Assembly (NCBI GenBank): GCA_001600355.1
Contig: BCJU01000003.1
Coordinates: forward strand, 2,112,519 to 2,176,518
Length of the DNA: 64,000 bases
Direction of reading: 5' to 3'
Source of the DNA: Meira nashicola
Taxonomy: Eukaryota > Basidiomycota > Exobasidiomycetes > Exobasidiales > Brachybasidiaceae
The translations under genes and the position numbers were made by a program. The first letter of the stretch is position 1; every line of letters begins with the position of its first letter. The notes under the pieces were generated by a model. It saw nothing but the letters and a program-made list of their open reading frames with translations. It was not told the origin of the DNA and searched no databases. Below, piece after piece: positions 19,287-29,045 of the stretch.

Positions 19287-22200
19287 ATGGCAGCACGATC
19301 TGAGGAGGTAAAAGATGGCATCAGTCCTAGACATAGTGATGAAATTCAGACCGCTTCTCATCGTATTCATGCTGCTCTAGCACCTCGGATTGCCGTTCTC
19401 AGTAGCTCTGACGTTGATGAAGTGCTTGCTCCGAACAATTTTGATTCTTTTGCAGATTTGCTGAAGCCGTTTCAAGAATCTATCGAAAATCTTACAGTTC
19501 GAACTTCTCAACTAGAAACTAGGCAATGCAAAACTTTTCCACTTTCGTTTGATCATATTGACTTATTCGGCACTTCGCATACAGTTTCAACTTCTTCTCT
19601 TTATACGCCTGCGGATATAGTTGGTACAACTACAGACACGGGACGCCACGATGCACAGTCTCCGCCAAAGTCAAAAAGAAGAACATCACCATATTCTCGT
19701 CCAGAAATCTTATTGGACGCCATCAGTGCTAGGATTAGCAGTAAATCAAAAGCACTATGGGAAAGTCGCGCAAAGGTGGAAGTAGATCAAAAAACTACCT
19801 CGTCACATAGAAGGAAACCTTCTGTCTATTCACAAGACGTAGCTCTGATAATGAACGAAAATGATCTCACATCTGAGGGGATCGATTTGCCGCTGTATCG
19901 TGACGCAGAGATTGATAGCATTACACCTTGGTTTGCAGATACGAGGGATATGGTTTTACATGCTCGACAAGTAAGCGAGCATGAAACATTCGGTCATCCA
20001 ATGGCAGCAATTTTAGTCGTCTCAGCTTCATCTTCCGATCCAATGAATGCGTTTGCGAATCTATTCGAAGAATCTCAGCCTCATGCAAATTCGGCTTTTA
20101 ACAAACGACCGTATGTTGACCCTCTGATATTCCGGTACTACGTCCTGCTTCATGACGTATCTAAAAGTGGTTCAGATCTAACAGAGTCTATTGCACTTTT
20201 GGAAAATGTCAAAAAGACATACGGATTACATTGCTGCTTATTGCCGATCAACTCTGCTGACGGAAAATCATCGAATTCCGCTGAAGATATTTCAAGTCTA
20301 TGGTACCGTGTCCTTCGGAATACGAGCTCATATGCAACATCTCCTCCACAGGATGAAACGAACACTTCATCACCTAAAATCCGTCAAAGTCTAGATGCTT
20401 TAAGCAAGTGGCATGGCGGTAGCACAGTAGAAGAGGAAAAGGTGTATGCATCCCTCATAAATGACGACGACGTTCGAAAGATCAAAACTTTTGTACGTGA
20501 TTTTGCCGCTCAAAGTCTCATACCATTCATGGAGAGATGTGTGAGCTTATGGAACGACCAATTAGCAGCTTCTAGAAGAGGCTTGACAGGCAGATTATTG
20601 GGAGCTGGAAGAAAGTTCTTCGGTGGAGCATCCTCTCGGAATTCTGCATCATCGCAGCCAACCCAATCTTTCTCTACTCTGGGCTATTATCCACACACAG
20701 CTTTAGAGGCACAAACGAGAAGGCTTGCCGATTTTGCATTTATGACACACGATTACAAGTTGGCAGCATCAATGTACGACTTATGCAGAAAGGATTTTGC
20801 CAATGACAAAGCAAACAAGTATATTGCTGGTGCAAATGAAATGTTTGGACTTTCTCATTTGATGTTAATGATGGGCGCTCCTAATGCATTGATCGACGTT
20901 GATTCATATCTGGCGGCTGCAGGAACATTTTACCTTGTCTCTCCTCGACAAAAGGGAAGCTCATTGCGATTGGAAGGCTTACGTGCAACATTACTCTATT
21001 ATGAAGCATATAGAGGATTAAACTTTTATCGTTCTGCTCCCGCCGCTTTAGTGAGAACGGCCAATGAAGGTTCAAGTGAAGATGAGAATGATTTAGAAGT
21101 GGTTGCAGCGATGTTGTTGGAACAAGCAGCTCTTGTCAATTTGCGTCAATCTGGGAAACCTGCTTTGCGCAAATGCGCTTTACACCTCATCATGGCTGCA
21201 CATCGATATCGAAAATGCGGTCAAAAGCATCTTAGCTTGCGTTGCTTTAGAGCCTCTGCACAAATTTACAGGATGTTATCGCAAGGCAACATTTCGTCTC
21301 TATCGGAGAAAGGTGAGGAGGATCAAGAAAAGGAAGAAGATGGCGAAAAGCTTGCTGATTATATCGTCAAGCACGAAAGATTACAAGTTCGTGAATGGGA
21401 AGTGATCAATGACCATATGGAATACGAGATGGCTCAACAAGCTTTCAATGATGGCAATATTGCTCAAGCACTTGCTCATTATGTCCGAATCCTACAAAGA
21501 CAAAGCACTAGTTTTGAAGCATCAAGTCCAGAGAGCACTTCTAGACATGAGATTTACCTTCAAGGTTTCATGACGTGCTGCAAATATCTAGAGGGCGACC
21601 TCACAACAGTTCTGAAAGCACATGGCATCAGTCCAAGCTTGAACATTATAGAATCCAAATTTACAAATATCGAAGTTAATGCAAGCACGCAAAGCGACGA
21701 TGCTCCTTGGAGAGCAATAGAAGAACGAGTTTTGGGACAATCTGTCTCAAAAGCGTACAAGGAGCAGAATACAACTGCAATTAATGAAACATTCTGGTTG
21801 CACATCTGCATACGGAATCCTTTTAATGTTCAACTTCCAATCTCTTCCTTAGCGGTTGGTCTCGTGGATGCTATTACGGGAGACGCAATTCCGGATGGTG
21901 TTGTTGAGGTCAAACCTCAAGACACGTTCACCCTTGGGCCACTTGAGACTCGGATCGTATCTTTGGCTGCAATTTGTCGCTCGGCACATAAGTTGAGGCT
22001 ATCGCAAATTCGATATGTTCTCGGGGAGGATGTTCAACTTCATGAAGATGTGGTAAAGGTTGGAAGACGTTTGAACGATACAAAAGAACAGCGTACAGCG
22101 TCTAGTCCAATTTACGCTCCTAGCGAATCGATTGCTGTCGTAATCCATGAATCAAAGGCTATCCTAGAAGCTACTTTCATGAATGCTGCTTCTCGATTAG

Positions 22201-23810
22201 GGCTAGGAGAAGAAGTAGAAGCCACAATCAATTTTGCCAATGTTGGGAAAGCGTCTTTGAGAAAGGCTCAACTCTATATCAATCGTCCAGACACCTTGGT
22301 CGATCCGAACAATGTAGAAATAAAGTCTTCGCAACTTGAAAAAGGGTCTTTTAACGTTGACAATTCTCTCCAAGCAGCAAGATCGATCGCAATCCCATTC
22401 CCAGAGGACACATTGGCAGCAGGTGATACATTCAGCTGGAAAGTCATCTTAAGAGGAAGTGCCCTCGGATTCGTCACGTTGCGTGCTCTGATTGTGTTTG
22501 AATCTTTGAACGGCGAAAGACTTACCGCACAATTGCAGCATACCATTCAAGTTGATCCTGTAGTAGACTTGTCTATACAGGCATTACCTTCGAGGTCAGA
22601 AAAGATGCAATATCAATTGCGTTTGGATGCTTCCAATCTGCTGCAGTCCGATCAGCTTGTCGAAGGAGATTCTCAACATATCGTCATCGATGCGCTATCT
22701 GTCATTGCACCTTGCTTGATGGCAGATACGAACCAAAGAAAAGATGTTCTCGAACCCTTCAAGAGTATAGGCCAACAGGAAAGACGCAGTACAGAGCTTT
22801 TCGTGACGCCTGAAAGTGCTTCAAAAGATGGTCAAATGGTTACGCCAATCTCTGATCTCACCTTTACGGTGGATCAACTTCGCTCGATTCTTACTGGAAG
22901 AGGATTGGACAAAAGTATTTCTACGCCGCCAACACACCTTACCTCAAGCAACATATTTGAAAAGGATCAAGCGAATTCACAGCTTAGCCGCTTCTTCTTT
23001 CTCGCTCGCAAAGAATACAGACTTTCAACTTTATCTCGCGATTTCCCTTCTTTGCTCGTTCGACGTGAGGGTGGCGATAAAAGAATAGATGAATTGCAAC
23101 AAATACGTCAAATCTTTACCCTTTACGAGCCCAATGAAGTTGACATTATCGCTCACTGGCATATACCAAGCAAAAGTGGCGAAACAAGACACGGTCAAGC
23201 ATTTGTGTTTGGATTGCGTTTGGGTCCTTCGATTGATTTTTTGGCTCCTTTGTTCTCGAATCCCAAATCATCAGAACAAGAAAAAGCAATTCGAACCATG
23301 TATGCTGAAACTGAACGTGAAAAAGCAGCCATTTGGTCAAATTTACGCACGAGTCGATTACACATAGAAGATGATCCGATTTTATTTGATTTCAAGTTGC
23401 CCAAGGATCAAGCGAAAAAGCATGATTTTGCTCAATTAGGAAGAAAAGTGGTGGATGTTGAATTCGTGGTACAGAATCTCTCTCCACTCAGTACACGGAA
23501 AGTCATTCTCAAGCTTGACAATGTTTCACCACCATCTGGAAATGCTGCTGCGGTTACAGCGAATACAAATGCAACTGGTAAAGCCACCTCTCTCATTCAT
23601 GCTTCTTACGTTGAGAGATTGACAATCTCAACCACTGTTGCACCTTTGTCTAAGACGACTTTACAAGGCAAAGCAAGCATTCCTAGAGCAGGTCGAGCGA
23701 TCTTTGCTCCGGTTCTGATCACAAATTCAGGTATCGTAGAAGAAGACGGTACTCAAAAGAAACCATTTCAAAGGTGGGAGTACTGCTCTCAGTTTGTGGA
23801 TATCGAATGA
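19287..23810 (+). CDS. TRS85: TRAPP III complex subunit TRS85 (TRAPPC8)
   Basis: 1507 residues in one exon. The N-terminal third matches the TRS85 family: ALAPRIAVLSSSDVDEVLA, then FGHPMAAILVVSASSSDPMN, then a helical TPR-like region (TALEAQTRRLADFAFMTHDY; MYDLCRKDFANDKANKYIAG; AGTFYLVSPRQKGSSLRLE). The C-terminal half is predicted beta-sandwich, as in TRAPPC8. TRS85 is the subunit that defines TRAPP III, the exchange factor for Ypt1/Rab1 in autophagy and ER-Golgi traffic. The yeast protein is about half this length; the longer form is normal for filamentous fungi and animals. The ATG follows an AT/T-rich divergent promoter shared with TMA22. Confidence 0.88.
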   Translation: MAARSEEVKDGISPRHSDEIQTASHRIHAALAPRIAVLSSSDVDEVLAPNNFDSFADLLKPFQESIENLTVRTSQLETRQCKTFPLSFDHIDLFGTSHTVSTSSLYTPADIVGTTTDTGRHDAQSPPKSKRRTSPYSRPEILLDAISARISSKSKALWESRAKVEVDQKTTSSHRRKPSVYSQDVALIMNENDLTSEGIDLPLYRDAEIDSITPWFADTRDMVLHARQVSEHETFGHPMAAILVVSASSSDPMNAFANLFEESQPHANSAFNKRPYVDPLIFRYYVLLHDVSKSGSDLTESIALLENVKKTYGLHCCLLPINSADGKSSNSAEDISSLWYRVLRNTSSYATSPPQDETNTSSPKIRQSLDALSKWHGGSTVEEEKVYASLINDDDVRKIKTFVRDFAAQSLIPFMERCVSLWNDQLAASRRGLTGRLLGAGRKFFGGASSRNSASSQPTQSFSTLGYYPHTALEAQTRRLADFAFMTHDYKLAASMYDLCRKDFANDKANKYIAGANEMFGLSHLMLMMGAPNALIDVDSYLAAAGTFYLVSPRQKGSSLRLEGLRATLLYYEAYRGLNFYRSAPAALVRTANEGSSEDENDLEVVAAMLLEQAALVNLRQSGKPALRKCALHLIMAAHRYRKCGQKHLSLRCFRASAQIYRMLSQGNISSLSEKGEEDQEKEEDGEKLADYIVKHERLQVREWEVINDHMEYEMAQQAFNDGNIAQALAHYVRILQRQSTSFEASSPESTSRHEIYLQGFMTCCKYLEGDLTTVLKAHGISPSLNIIESKFTNIEVNASTQSDDAPWRAIEERVLGQSVSKAYKEQNTTAINETFWLHICIRNPFNVQLPISSLAVGLVDAITGDAIPDGVVEVKPQDTFTLGPLETRIVSLAAICRSAHKLRLSQIRYVLGEDVQLHEDVVKVGRRLNDTKEQRTASSPIYAPSESIAVVIHESKAILEATFMNAASRLGLGEEVEATINFANVGKASLRKAQLYINRPDTLVDPNNVEIKSSQLEKGSFNVDNSLQAARSIAIPFPEDTLAAGDTFSWKVILRGSALGFVTLRALIVFESLNGERLTAQLQHTIQVDPVVDLSIQALPSRSEKMQYQLRLDASNLLQSDQLVEGDSQHIVIDALSVIAPCLMADTNQRKDVLEPFKSIGQQERRSTELFVTPESASKDGQMVTPISDLTFTVDQLRSILTGRGLDKSISTPPTHLTSSNIFEKDQANSQLSRFFFLARKEYRLSTLSRDFPSLLVRREGGDKRIDELQQIRQIFTLYEPNEVDIIAHWHIPSKSGETRHGQAFVFGLRLGPSIDFLAPLFSNPKSSEQEKAIRTMYAETEREKAAIWSNLRTSRLHIEDDPILFDFKLPKDQAKKHDFAQLGRKVVDVEFVVQNLSPLSTRKVILKLDNVSPPSGNAAAVTANTNATGKATSLIHASYVERLTISTTVAPLSKTTLQGKASIPRAGRAIFAPVLITNSGIVEEDGTQKKPFQRWEYCSQFVDIE

Positions 23811-23922
23811 ATTATAACTTTTCTTCTTGTAATCCTCTACGATTGTACAACATAATATACCACTAAATACAATACTTTTAAGAAATTACCTTTGCTATGA
23901 TACATGGTGAGAAAGGATGCCC

Positions 23923-25944
23923 TCAGAATAAATCGTCATCCTCATCGTCTCCTCCTTCTTCTTCCTCTTCCTCTTCGTCGTACTCTTCTTCACCTCTTCG
24001 GGTTTCTGTATCTTCCAACTCGGTTGTTGTGTCTGTAGTTGTGCGAACACGTTTATGTCCTGCTTTGGTACTATCTTCGACATTCGCACTTGCTCTAGAA
24101 GTCAATGAACCCTTTGCCAAATTGTCATCATGACTAGAAAGTTTGCTTTTTTCGCCACTATTCTCATTTTGTTGATCAGAAATTGTTTTCTGGCTTTCTT
24201 CAACTGCTGCAGCCGCGGCCGCAGCAGCAGCCTCCTCTTCAGCTTCAGCTCTTGCTGCTGCTTTACCCTCTCTTCTTTGTTGTTTAAGATCCTGTAATTG
24301 ATTTCTTTTAATTTCTAATTCGTCTCGAATACGTTTTAGAGAAGCAGAATTGCGTTGTTTAATTAATGCATTTGCCGTTGCATCAACTTCTGCTTGTTTA
24401 CGCTTGACCATACCTTCAATTTCTCTGCATTCAGCTTCTAATTGTTGTTCACGAACACGTAATTCAGCTTCTTCTTCATCCAAATCATCTTCGTCATCAT
24501 CATCGCGCTCGCCATCCAATCCAGTGGCATCTTGATCACCTGTTTGAGCTTCGTCTCCGGTACCGCCTTCGTCAAACAAATCATCGTCATCATCATCATC
24601 GTCGTCGTCATCGTCATCATCGCTAGTTGCGCGTGAGGAACTTCGAGCACGTCTTCTACGTCTTCCCGAACTTGAAGCATCATCATCATCTTCGTCTTCA
24701 TCATCTTCCTCTTCTTCTTGTTGTTGAAGAAGCATTTCTTCTTCCAATTCTCTTTGAAGGTCTTGATCAACATCATCGTCATCATCATCATCACCAGCGA
24801 AAGAGCCTACATCAAAATCATCATAAACTGAGCGATCATCTCCATCAGCTAAAGTAGAGGTTCCATCGTCCATCATACTTCCTGCACGTGCTGCCCTTCT
24901 TCTTGCTCTTGCTTCATCATCTGAATCACTAAAGTCTGCTTCTGCTGCGTCTACCATTTTATATTCTACTTTTTCTGCCCGTTCATCTTCTTGTAGCAAA
25001 CGTTCCACTTCTTTTTCCACTGTTTCAATCGTTCTTTTGTGTATTCTTTTGCGAAATCTTCTCTTTCGTGCCCAACGCATAGGCGGAGTAAGACCATGAT
25101 CGTAAACAAAGTCATCCGCTAATCCTTCGATAGGTTCGGGATTTGGTTTTGCAACATCGGCTTCTTCTTGAATTAGATGGGTGACCAATAGCATTTGACT
25201 GATATCTGCAATTTTAAAAAGTTGTTTATTATCCAGAGTTTTGTGCGATTCAATGATAGCTGGTAAATCGACAAGTTTGGATGACATCATCTTATCACCA
25301 ACCTTGAAAACTGCACGACGAGCATCTTTGAATTTGAGTTCGATCTCATGACCTTCTGTTCCTGCTTCGCGTTTTCGTACCCATTCACCTAGAGTTCTTG
25401 TCACATCATGTCCTTCTGGCATGCGTAAAATGATGTGTTCCTCGAATCCCATTCCTTCACCTGTTTCGTCATCTGAACTATCCAATTCACGATCATAACC
25501 TTGCATATACGGAGTAGTCTTATTTGCTCCTGCATAAGTAGGATCACCACGTCCTCTCAGCCGCTGTTCACTTCGAATGTTTAGCCTTAGTCTCTTTGCT
25601 CGAATTGCTGAAGCTGAAGATTGACCTGCTGAGCCTGATGGTCTTGTAGGTGGACGAATACGAAGTGAAGGGCCGTTTGAGGTTACGGATGTATCTTGAT
25701 ATTCATCATCCATATCTAACTCTCTTGCTTTTAAACTTGGTCTAATTTGCCTTCCAGAAGAACGTATAGATCCAGGCGTAGGAGGTGGCATCATTGATGC
25801 ATCATCGATTGATTTGATTGTATTCGTATTCAATCCAATTCCACCCGGAGTCGCAGGAGAAGATGCACTAGTACTCACGCCATTTATACCATCTTGAACG
25901 CCTACGCCAAAACTAGTACTTCCTTCGCCTTCGTTGGCTGACAT
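23923..25944 (-). CDS. TAF7: TFIID subunit TAF7
   Basis: 673 residues, intronless. After ~160 disordered residues comes the TAFII55/TAF7 N-terminal domain (~165-325): EEHIILRMPEG, FKDARRAVFKVGDKMMSSKL, VDLPAIIESHKTLDNKQLFK, DISQMLLV and the invariant-looking GLTPPMRWARKRRFRK. This domain binds TAF1. The C-terminal half has long Asp/Glu tracts and an Arg-rich segment (about 24560-24670 on the plus strand, a tca/tcg trinucleotide run), then a Glu/Lys/Ala coiled coil with an alanine tract. TAF7 is part of the general RNA polymerase II factor TFIID in the nucleus. The acid tracts are typical of the fungal family but the length here is on the long side. Confidence 0.93.
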   Translation of the reverse strand: MSANEGEGSTSFGVGVQDGINGVSTSASSPATPGGIGLNTNTIKSIDDASMMPPPTPGSIRSSGRQIRPSLKARELDMDDEYQDTSVTSNGPSLRIRPPTRPSGSAGQSSASAIRAKRLRLNIRSEQRLRGRGDPTYAGANKTTPYMQGYDRELDSSDDETGEGMGFEEHIILRMPEGHDVTRTLGEWVRKREAGTEGHEIELKFKDARRAVFKVGDKMMSSKLVDLPAIIESHKTLDNKQLFKIADISQMLLVTHLIQEEADVAKPNPEPIEGLADDFVYDHGLTPPMRWARKRRFRKRIHKRTIETVEKEVERLLQEDERAEKVEYKMVDAAEADFSDSDDEARARRRAARAGSMMDDGTSTLADGDDRSVYDDFDVGSFAGDDDDDDDVDQDLQRELEEEMLLQQQEEEEDDEDEDDDDASSSGRRRRRARSSSRATSDDDDDDDDDDDDDDLFDEGGTGDEAQTGDQDATGLDGERDDDDEDDLDEEEAELRVREQQLEAECREIEGMVKRKQAEVDATANALIKQRNSASLKRIRDELEIKRNQLQDLKQQRREGKAAARAEAEEEAAAAAAAAAVEESQKTISDQQNENSGEKSKLSSHDDNLAKGSLTSRASANVEDSTKAGHKRVRTTTDTTTELEDTETRRGEEEYDEEEEEEEGGDDEDDDLF

Positions 25945-26317
25945 TCTGATGGTAATTTTTTATCTTGATTGTGATCTTGATAGGAGTACAACTGCGTTTA
26001 TGAGATGTGGATTCTTTTTCATGTATGTTCTGGCGTTTTATTCTGGTCTTACTCCGTCGCGTGCTTGCATACGCCCGCCCTACACCTCCCCCGCTTCGAT
26101 AATTTCTGTGAAATATGCTACAAGACTCGGAAATGCATAAGTTCGGTGCTAAGATCTTGTAGACTATGGGCGTAACAAAAGGAAGGGGGGAAGGAGCGCG
26201 TCTCCTTTAAAAAGAAAGAAGACAGTGGAGATGGTCCATTATTGGATTTTGTGTTCTACATATAACCTTACAATAGAGGCATATATTCTTGTAAATTTCC
26301 ACACATTCCTTTTTCAA

Positions 26318-27355
26318 ATGCCATTACGAAAAACCTTTGAAACAAAACTTCATCAATTCATCACTCCTACCAATCTCTCAAAATCAACAACAATGATCAC
26401 AATTCCACCTACTCGATGTGATTTAGCATTATCAAGATTGGATGAAGTTGAATCGGAACGTTTTACGAATACATCAACATCCGAAAAATCTGCCGAATGT
26501 TCATATACAACCAACACATCTCAGAAGAATCGAAAAGAAAATCGATGGACTGATATCTTGGCTTATGATCACTCTCTTTTACCGGGCAAATATTTAAACG
26601 CATCCTTAATTCCACCTTTCCCAACAGATCAATTTGAGGGAAAAGGAAAAACGACATTTATTGCCAGTCAAGCACCTTTACCACATACATTAGCAACATT
26701 TTATGATAACGTTTTTCGATCAAACACGAGATTAATCGTAAACTTGACACCTTTTCGTGAACGCGGTCGAACAAAAGCAGATGAATATTGGCCATTACAA
26801 CAAGAACAGATATTCAAAACTACATCAGACAATAGTGCCGAATCGATAGGACAATTTACCATTCGCCAAAATAACAAACCTACTGTATTAGACGATAACC
26901 TTCAGGCAACCCTATACTCGCTAGAGGTCTTGGATGAATCGCAAAAAGGAGAAAATGCACCATATCAATTAGCTATCTTACACGTTACTTCTTGGGCAGA
27001 TTTTGGCAATTATCCCGAAAGCGTTTTTGAAAAGTTATTAAATATTATTAATGACCAACATGCAAAGCTATCTAAAAATTCTCCAATTTGGATTCATTGT
27101 TCTGCAGGAGTAGGTAGAAGTGGAACAGTTATTGCTGCTTTAATGGCGAGAGAATTGAATGTGAAAGATTTGCATTTATCCATCTCTTCTTTTACAACAC
27201 CAGCACAATTAATGGAAGCAAGTATCGAAGGAGCAACGAAATTGATCGATCATGAAAGAAGGTTTAGACCTAGAATGGTTCAAACTGGTGAACAATTTGA
27301 AATGGTTGCTGTAGTGGTTGCAAAGCAACTTTCAGCAAGTCAAAACGCAAGCTAA
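26318..27355 (+). CDS. Classical protein tyrosine phosphatase
   Basis: 345 residues from the chosen ATG at 26318. The PTP signature HCSAGVGRSG is intact (nucleophile Cys261, Arg267). The substrate-recognition side has RWTDILAYDHSLL in place of the usual pTyr-loop sequence and YLNASLI for the NxxYINAS motif; FIASQAPLPHT and RTKADEYWP match the conserved QGP and YWP elements. The general-acid loop reads WADFG where most family members have WPDFG, so the Asp is kept but the Pro is changed. It resembles small soluble fungal PTPs that dephosphorylate MAP kinases (inference). An upstream in-frame ATG at 26231 would add 29 unconserved residues and was not chosen; a later ATG at 26393 is also possible. 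Confidence 0.82.
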   Translation: MPLRKTFETKLHQFITPTNLSKSTTMITIPPTRCDLALSRLDEVESERFTNTSTSEKSAECSYTTNTSQKNRKENRWTDILAYDHSLLPGKYLNASLIPPFPTDQFEGKGKTTFIASQAPLPHTLATFYDNVFRSNTRLIVNLTPFRERGRTKADEYWPLQQEQIFKTTSDNSAESIGQFTIRQNNKPTVLDDNLQATLYSLEVLDESQKGENAPYQLAILHVTSWADFGNYPESVFEKLLNIINDQHAKLSKNSPIWIHCSAGVGRSGTVIAALMARELNVKDLHLSISSFTTPAQLMEASIEGATKLIDHERRFRPRMVQTGEQFEMVAVVVAKQLSASQNAS

Positions 27356-27482
27356 AATATAAAATTTCTGAATTATTATACACTTTTTTTGCTCAAATGT
27401 ACTGCATATATCTTCATAGAATAATTTTACATTATAATGCTATTCCATAAAAGCTTGCAATTTTTCTATATTGTTACATGAT

Positions 27483-28811
27483 TCATTTTCTCGATCTTCC
27501 CATATCTCCATCATCTTCGTCTTCATCATCCGCTTCGATTTGGAACATTGAAGCTTCTTCAGCTACCTGTTTTGGTTGCGTGCTGTTCTTCTTAGATGTT
27601 GTACTAGGCTTTGATTTGTTGGATTGAGATTGTGTATTATTGTTTGATCGTCGATTATTGATCGGTTGTTCATCTTCTATCGGAGCTTGTTGTTGTCTTT
27701 CAATTTCTAAAGCTTCTGCTTCTTCCAATCTCATATCTTCCCAATCTTTTGCCGTTTGTTCACGATAGAGGTACAATTGTGCACAAATGACTATATCTAC
27801 CGAAAGTGCAAAAAGAGCAGAGATGACGAATTGAATAGGAGATGATTGCATAAGGAAGTAGACTGTTTTGAATGCATCTCCAAAAGCCCATCCGAGTAAA
27901 ACGCTCAATCGAAAACCGCCGAGTGATTTACGTGAATAATTTGTCATCGCTTGTGGAACTGGTAAAGTGGCTTCTAATCCTAAAGCAAACATTCCAAGTA
28001 CCCAAATATAAGAAGACAAACTTCCGAGGATCACTTGCAAGACTGCCAAAAAGATGATTAGAGCGGCTAAAAACAAAAGATAGCTTGAAAGATCAGGCCA
28101 AGTCCAAAAGCCAAAAATTCGACCTCCTGAAGAACCATCCTTTCTAGTTGCACCTTCTGTACGTTTGAAGCCAGATTGTAGGAATTTGACAGTTTTACGG
28201 CCGACTCTTTGTAGCTTTTGACCTGCTTGAGTGTTGCTTGTTCCAATATCTTCTTCGTCTTCATCATCATCAAGTGTAGGAGCGGCAGGCATATTAAGAC
28301 CGAAAAGTGGTGCATAACGCCCGTTTGCTGAAGAAGTGTCGAATAATCCTCCTATTGAGGTTGGAATTGAAGAAGGTTTAATTCCAGATTGGTTCGTGTC
28401 ACCATCGAATGCCTCATCTGCTGAAAAATCAGTCCTGCTTTCAGCTGAAGTAGGAACGCTATTGGATGCATTATTGGATCTACCTGTTGTACTCGTACTA
28501 CCGCCTCTGTCTCCTGAAGCAACACTATAAGCCGAAGAAGCAAACGAACCTGGTCTAAATTTGAGTAGAAGCGAAAGCAAATAAACTTGTGAAACGATCA
28601 TCAAAATTGATTGTAATAAAAGTGCAAATTCATAACGTTCACCAAACCAAAAGAATATACGTGAAATATTTGCTATCAATAAAACTGCACAAACATCTTT
28701 ACTAAAACCTTCTGCATTTCTGCGTTTTTGTATACTCCATGCTTGATCTGCATAAATTAATGGTGCACCAAATGCCATACCCAAAGCCGCCAATGTTGAC
28801 CACAAAGTCAT
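27483..28811 (-). CDS. PQ-loop membrane protein, ANY1/SLC66A2-like
   Basis: 442 residues from the ATG at 28811. Two PQ-loop halves are visible. The first, residues ~1-80, has GAPLIYADQAWSIQKRRN, EGFSKDVCAVLLIANISRI and FFWFGERYEFALLLQSILMI, closely resembling human SLC66A2 and yeast Any1/Cfs1. A long Ser/Asn/acidic cytosolic loop (~90-215) separates it from the second half at ~230-355 (LEATLPVPQAMTNYSRKSLG, then further membrane spans). The C-terminus is Asn/Ser/Gln-rich and acidic. Any1 antagonises the Neo1/Dop1 flippase and is a Golgi/endosome lipid scramblase candidate. The PQ dipeptide itself is retained in the second half (PVPQA). Divergent from ORC5. Confidence 0.82.
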   Translation of the reverse strand: MTLWSTLAALGMAFGAPLIYADQAWSIQKRRNAEGFSKDVCAVLLIANISRIFFWFGERYEFALLLQSILMIVSQVYLLSLLLKFRPGSFASSAYSVASGDRGGSTSTTGRSNNASNSVPTSAESRTDFSADEAFDGDTNQSGIKPSSIPTSIGGLFDTSSANGRYAPLFGLNMPAAPTLDDDEDEEDIGTSNTQAGQKLQRVGRKTVKFLQSGFKRTEGATRKDGSSGGRIFGFWTWPDLSSYLLFLAALIIFLAVLQVILGSLSSYIWVLGMFALGLEATLPVPQAMTNYSRKSLGGFRLSVLLGWAFGDAFKTVYFLMQSSPIQFVISALFALSVDIVICAQLYLYREQTAKDWEDMRLEEAEALEIERQQQAPIEDEQPINNRRSNNNTQSQSNKSKPSTTSKKNSTQPKQVAEEASMFQIEADDEDEDDGDMGRSRK

Positions 28812-29045
28812 CTTGAGCAAATTCTATAAGGAAAGCTGTAAAAGTGATCTTTAGAAGATGGAAGTAAGAAAGGAGCACAAGCCATGAACGTGATAAGAAC
28901 CCGACGCTTAGCTTAATTCGGCATACATTCAACTCAAAGTTGCGTTCACACGCGTAAAGCAGGGTTTCCACCCAGAAGACTCGCTAGCTTTTCTGTCAAA
29001 CAACACTTTAACCAACACCATCACTTTTGGCCTTAGACATGCGCT

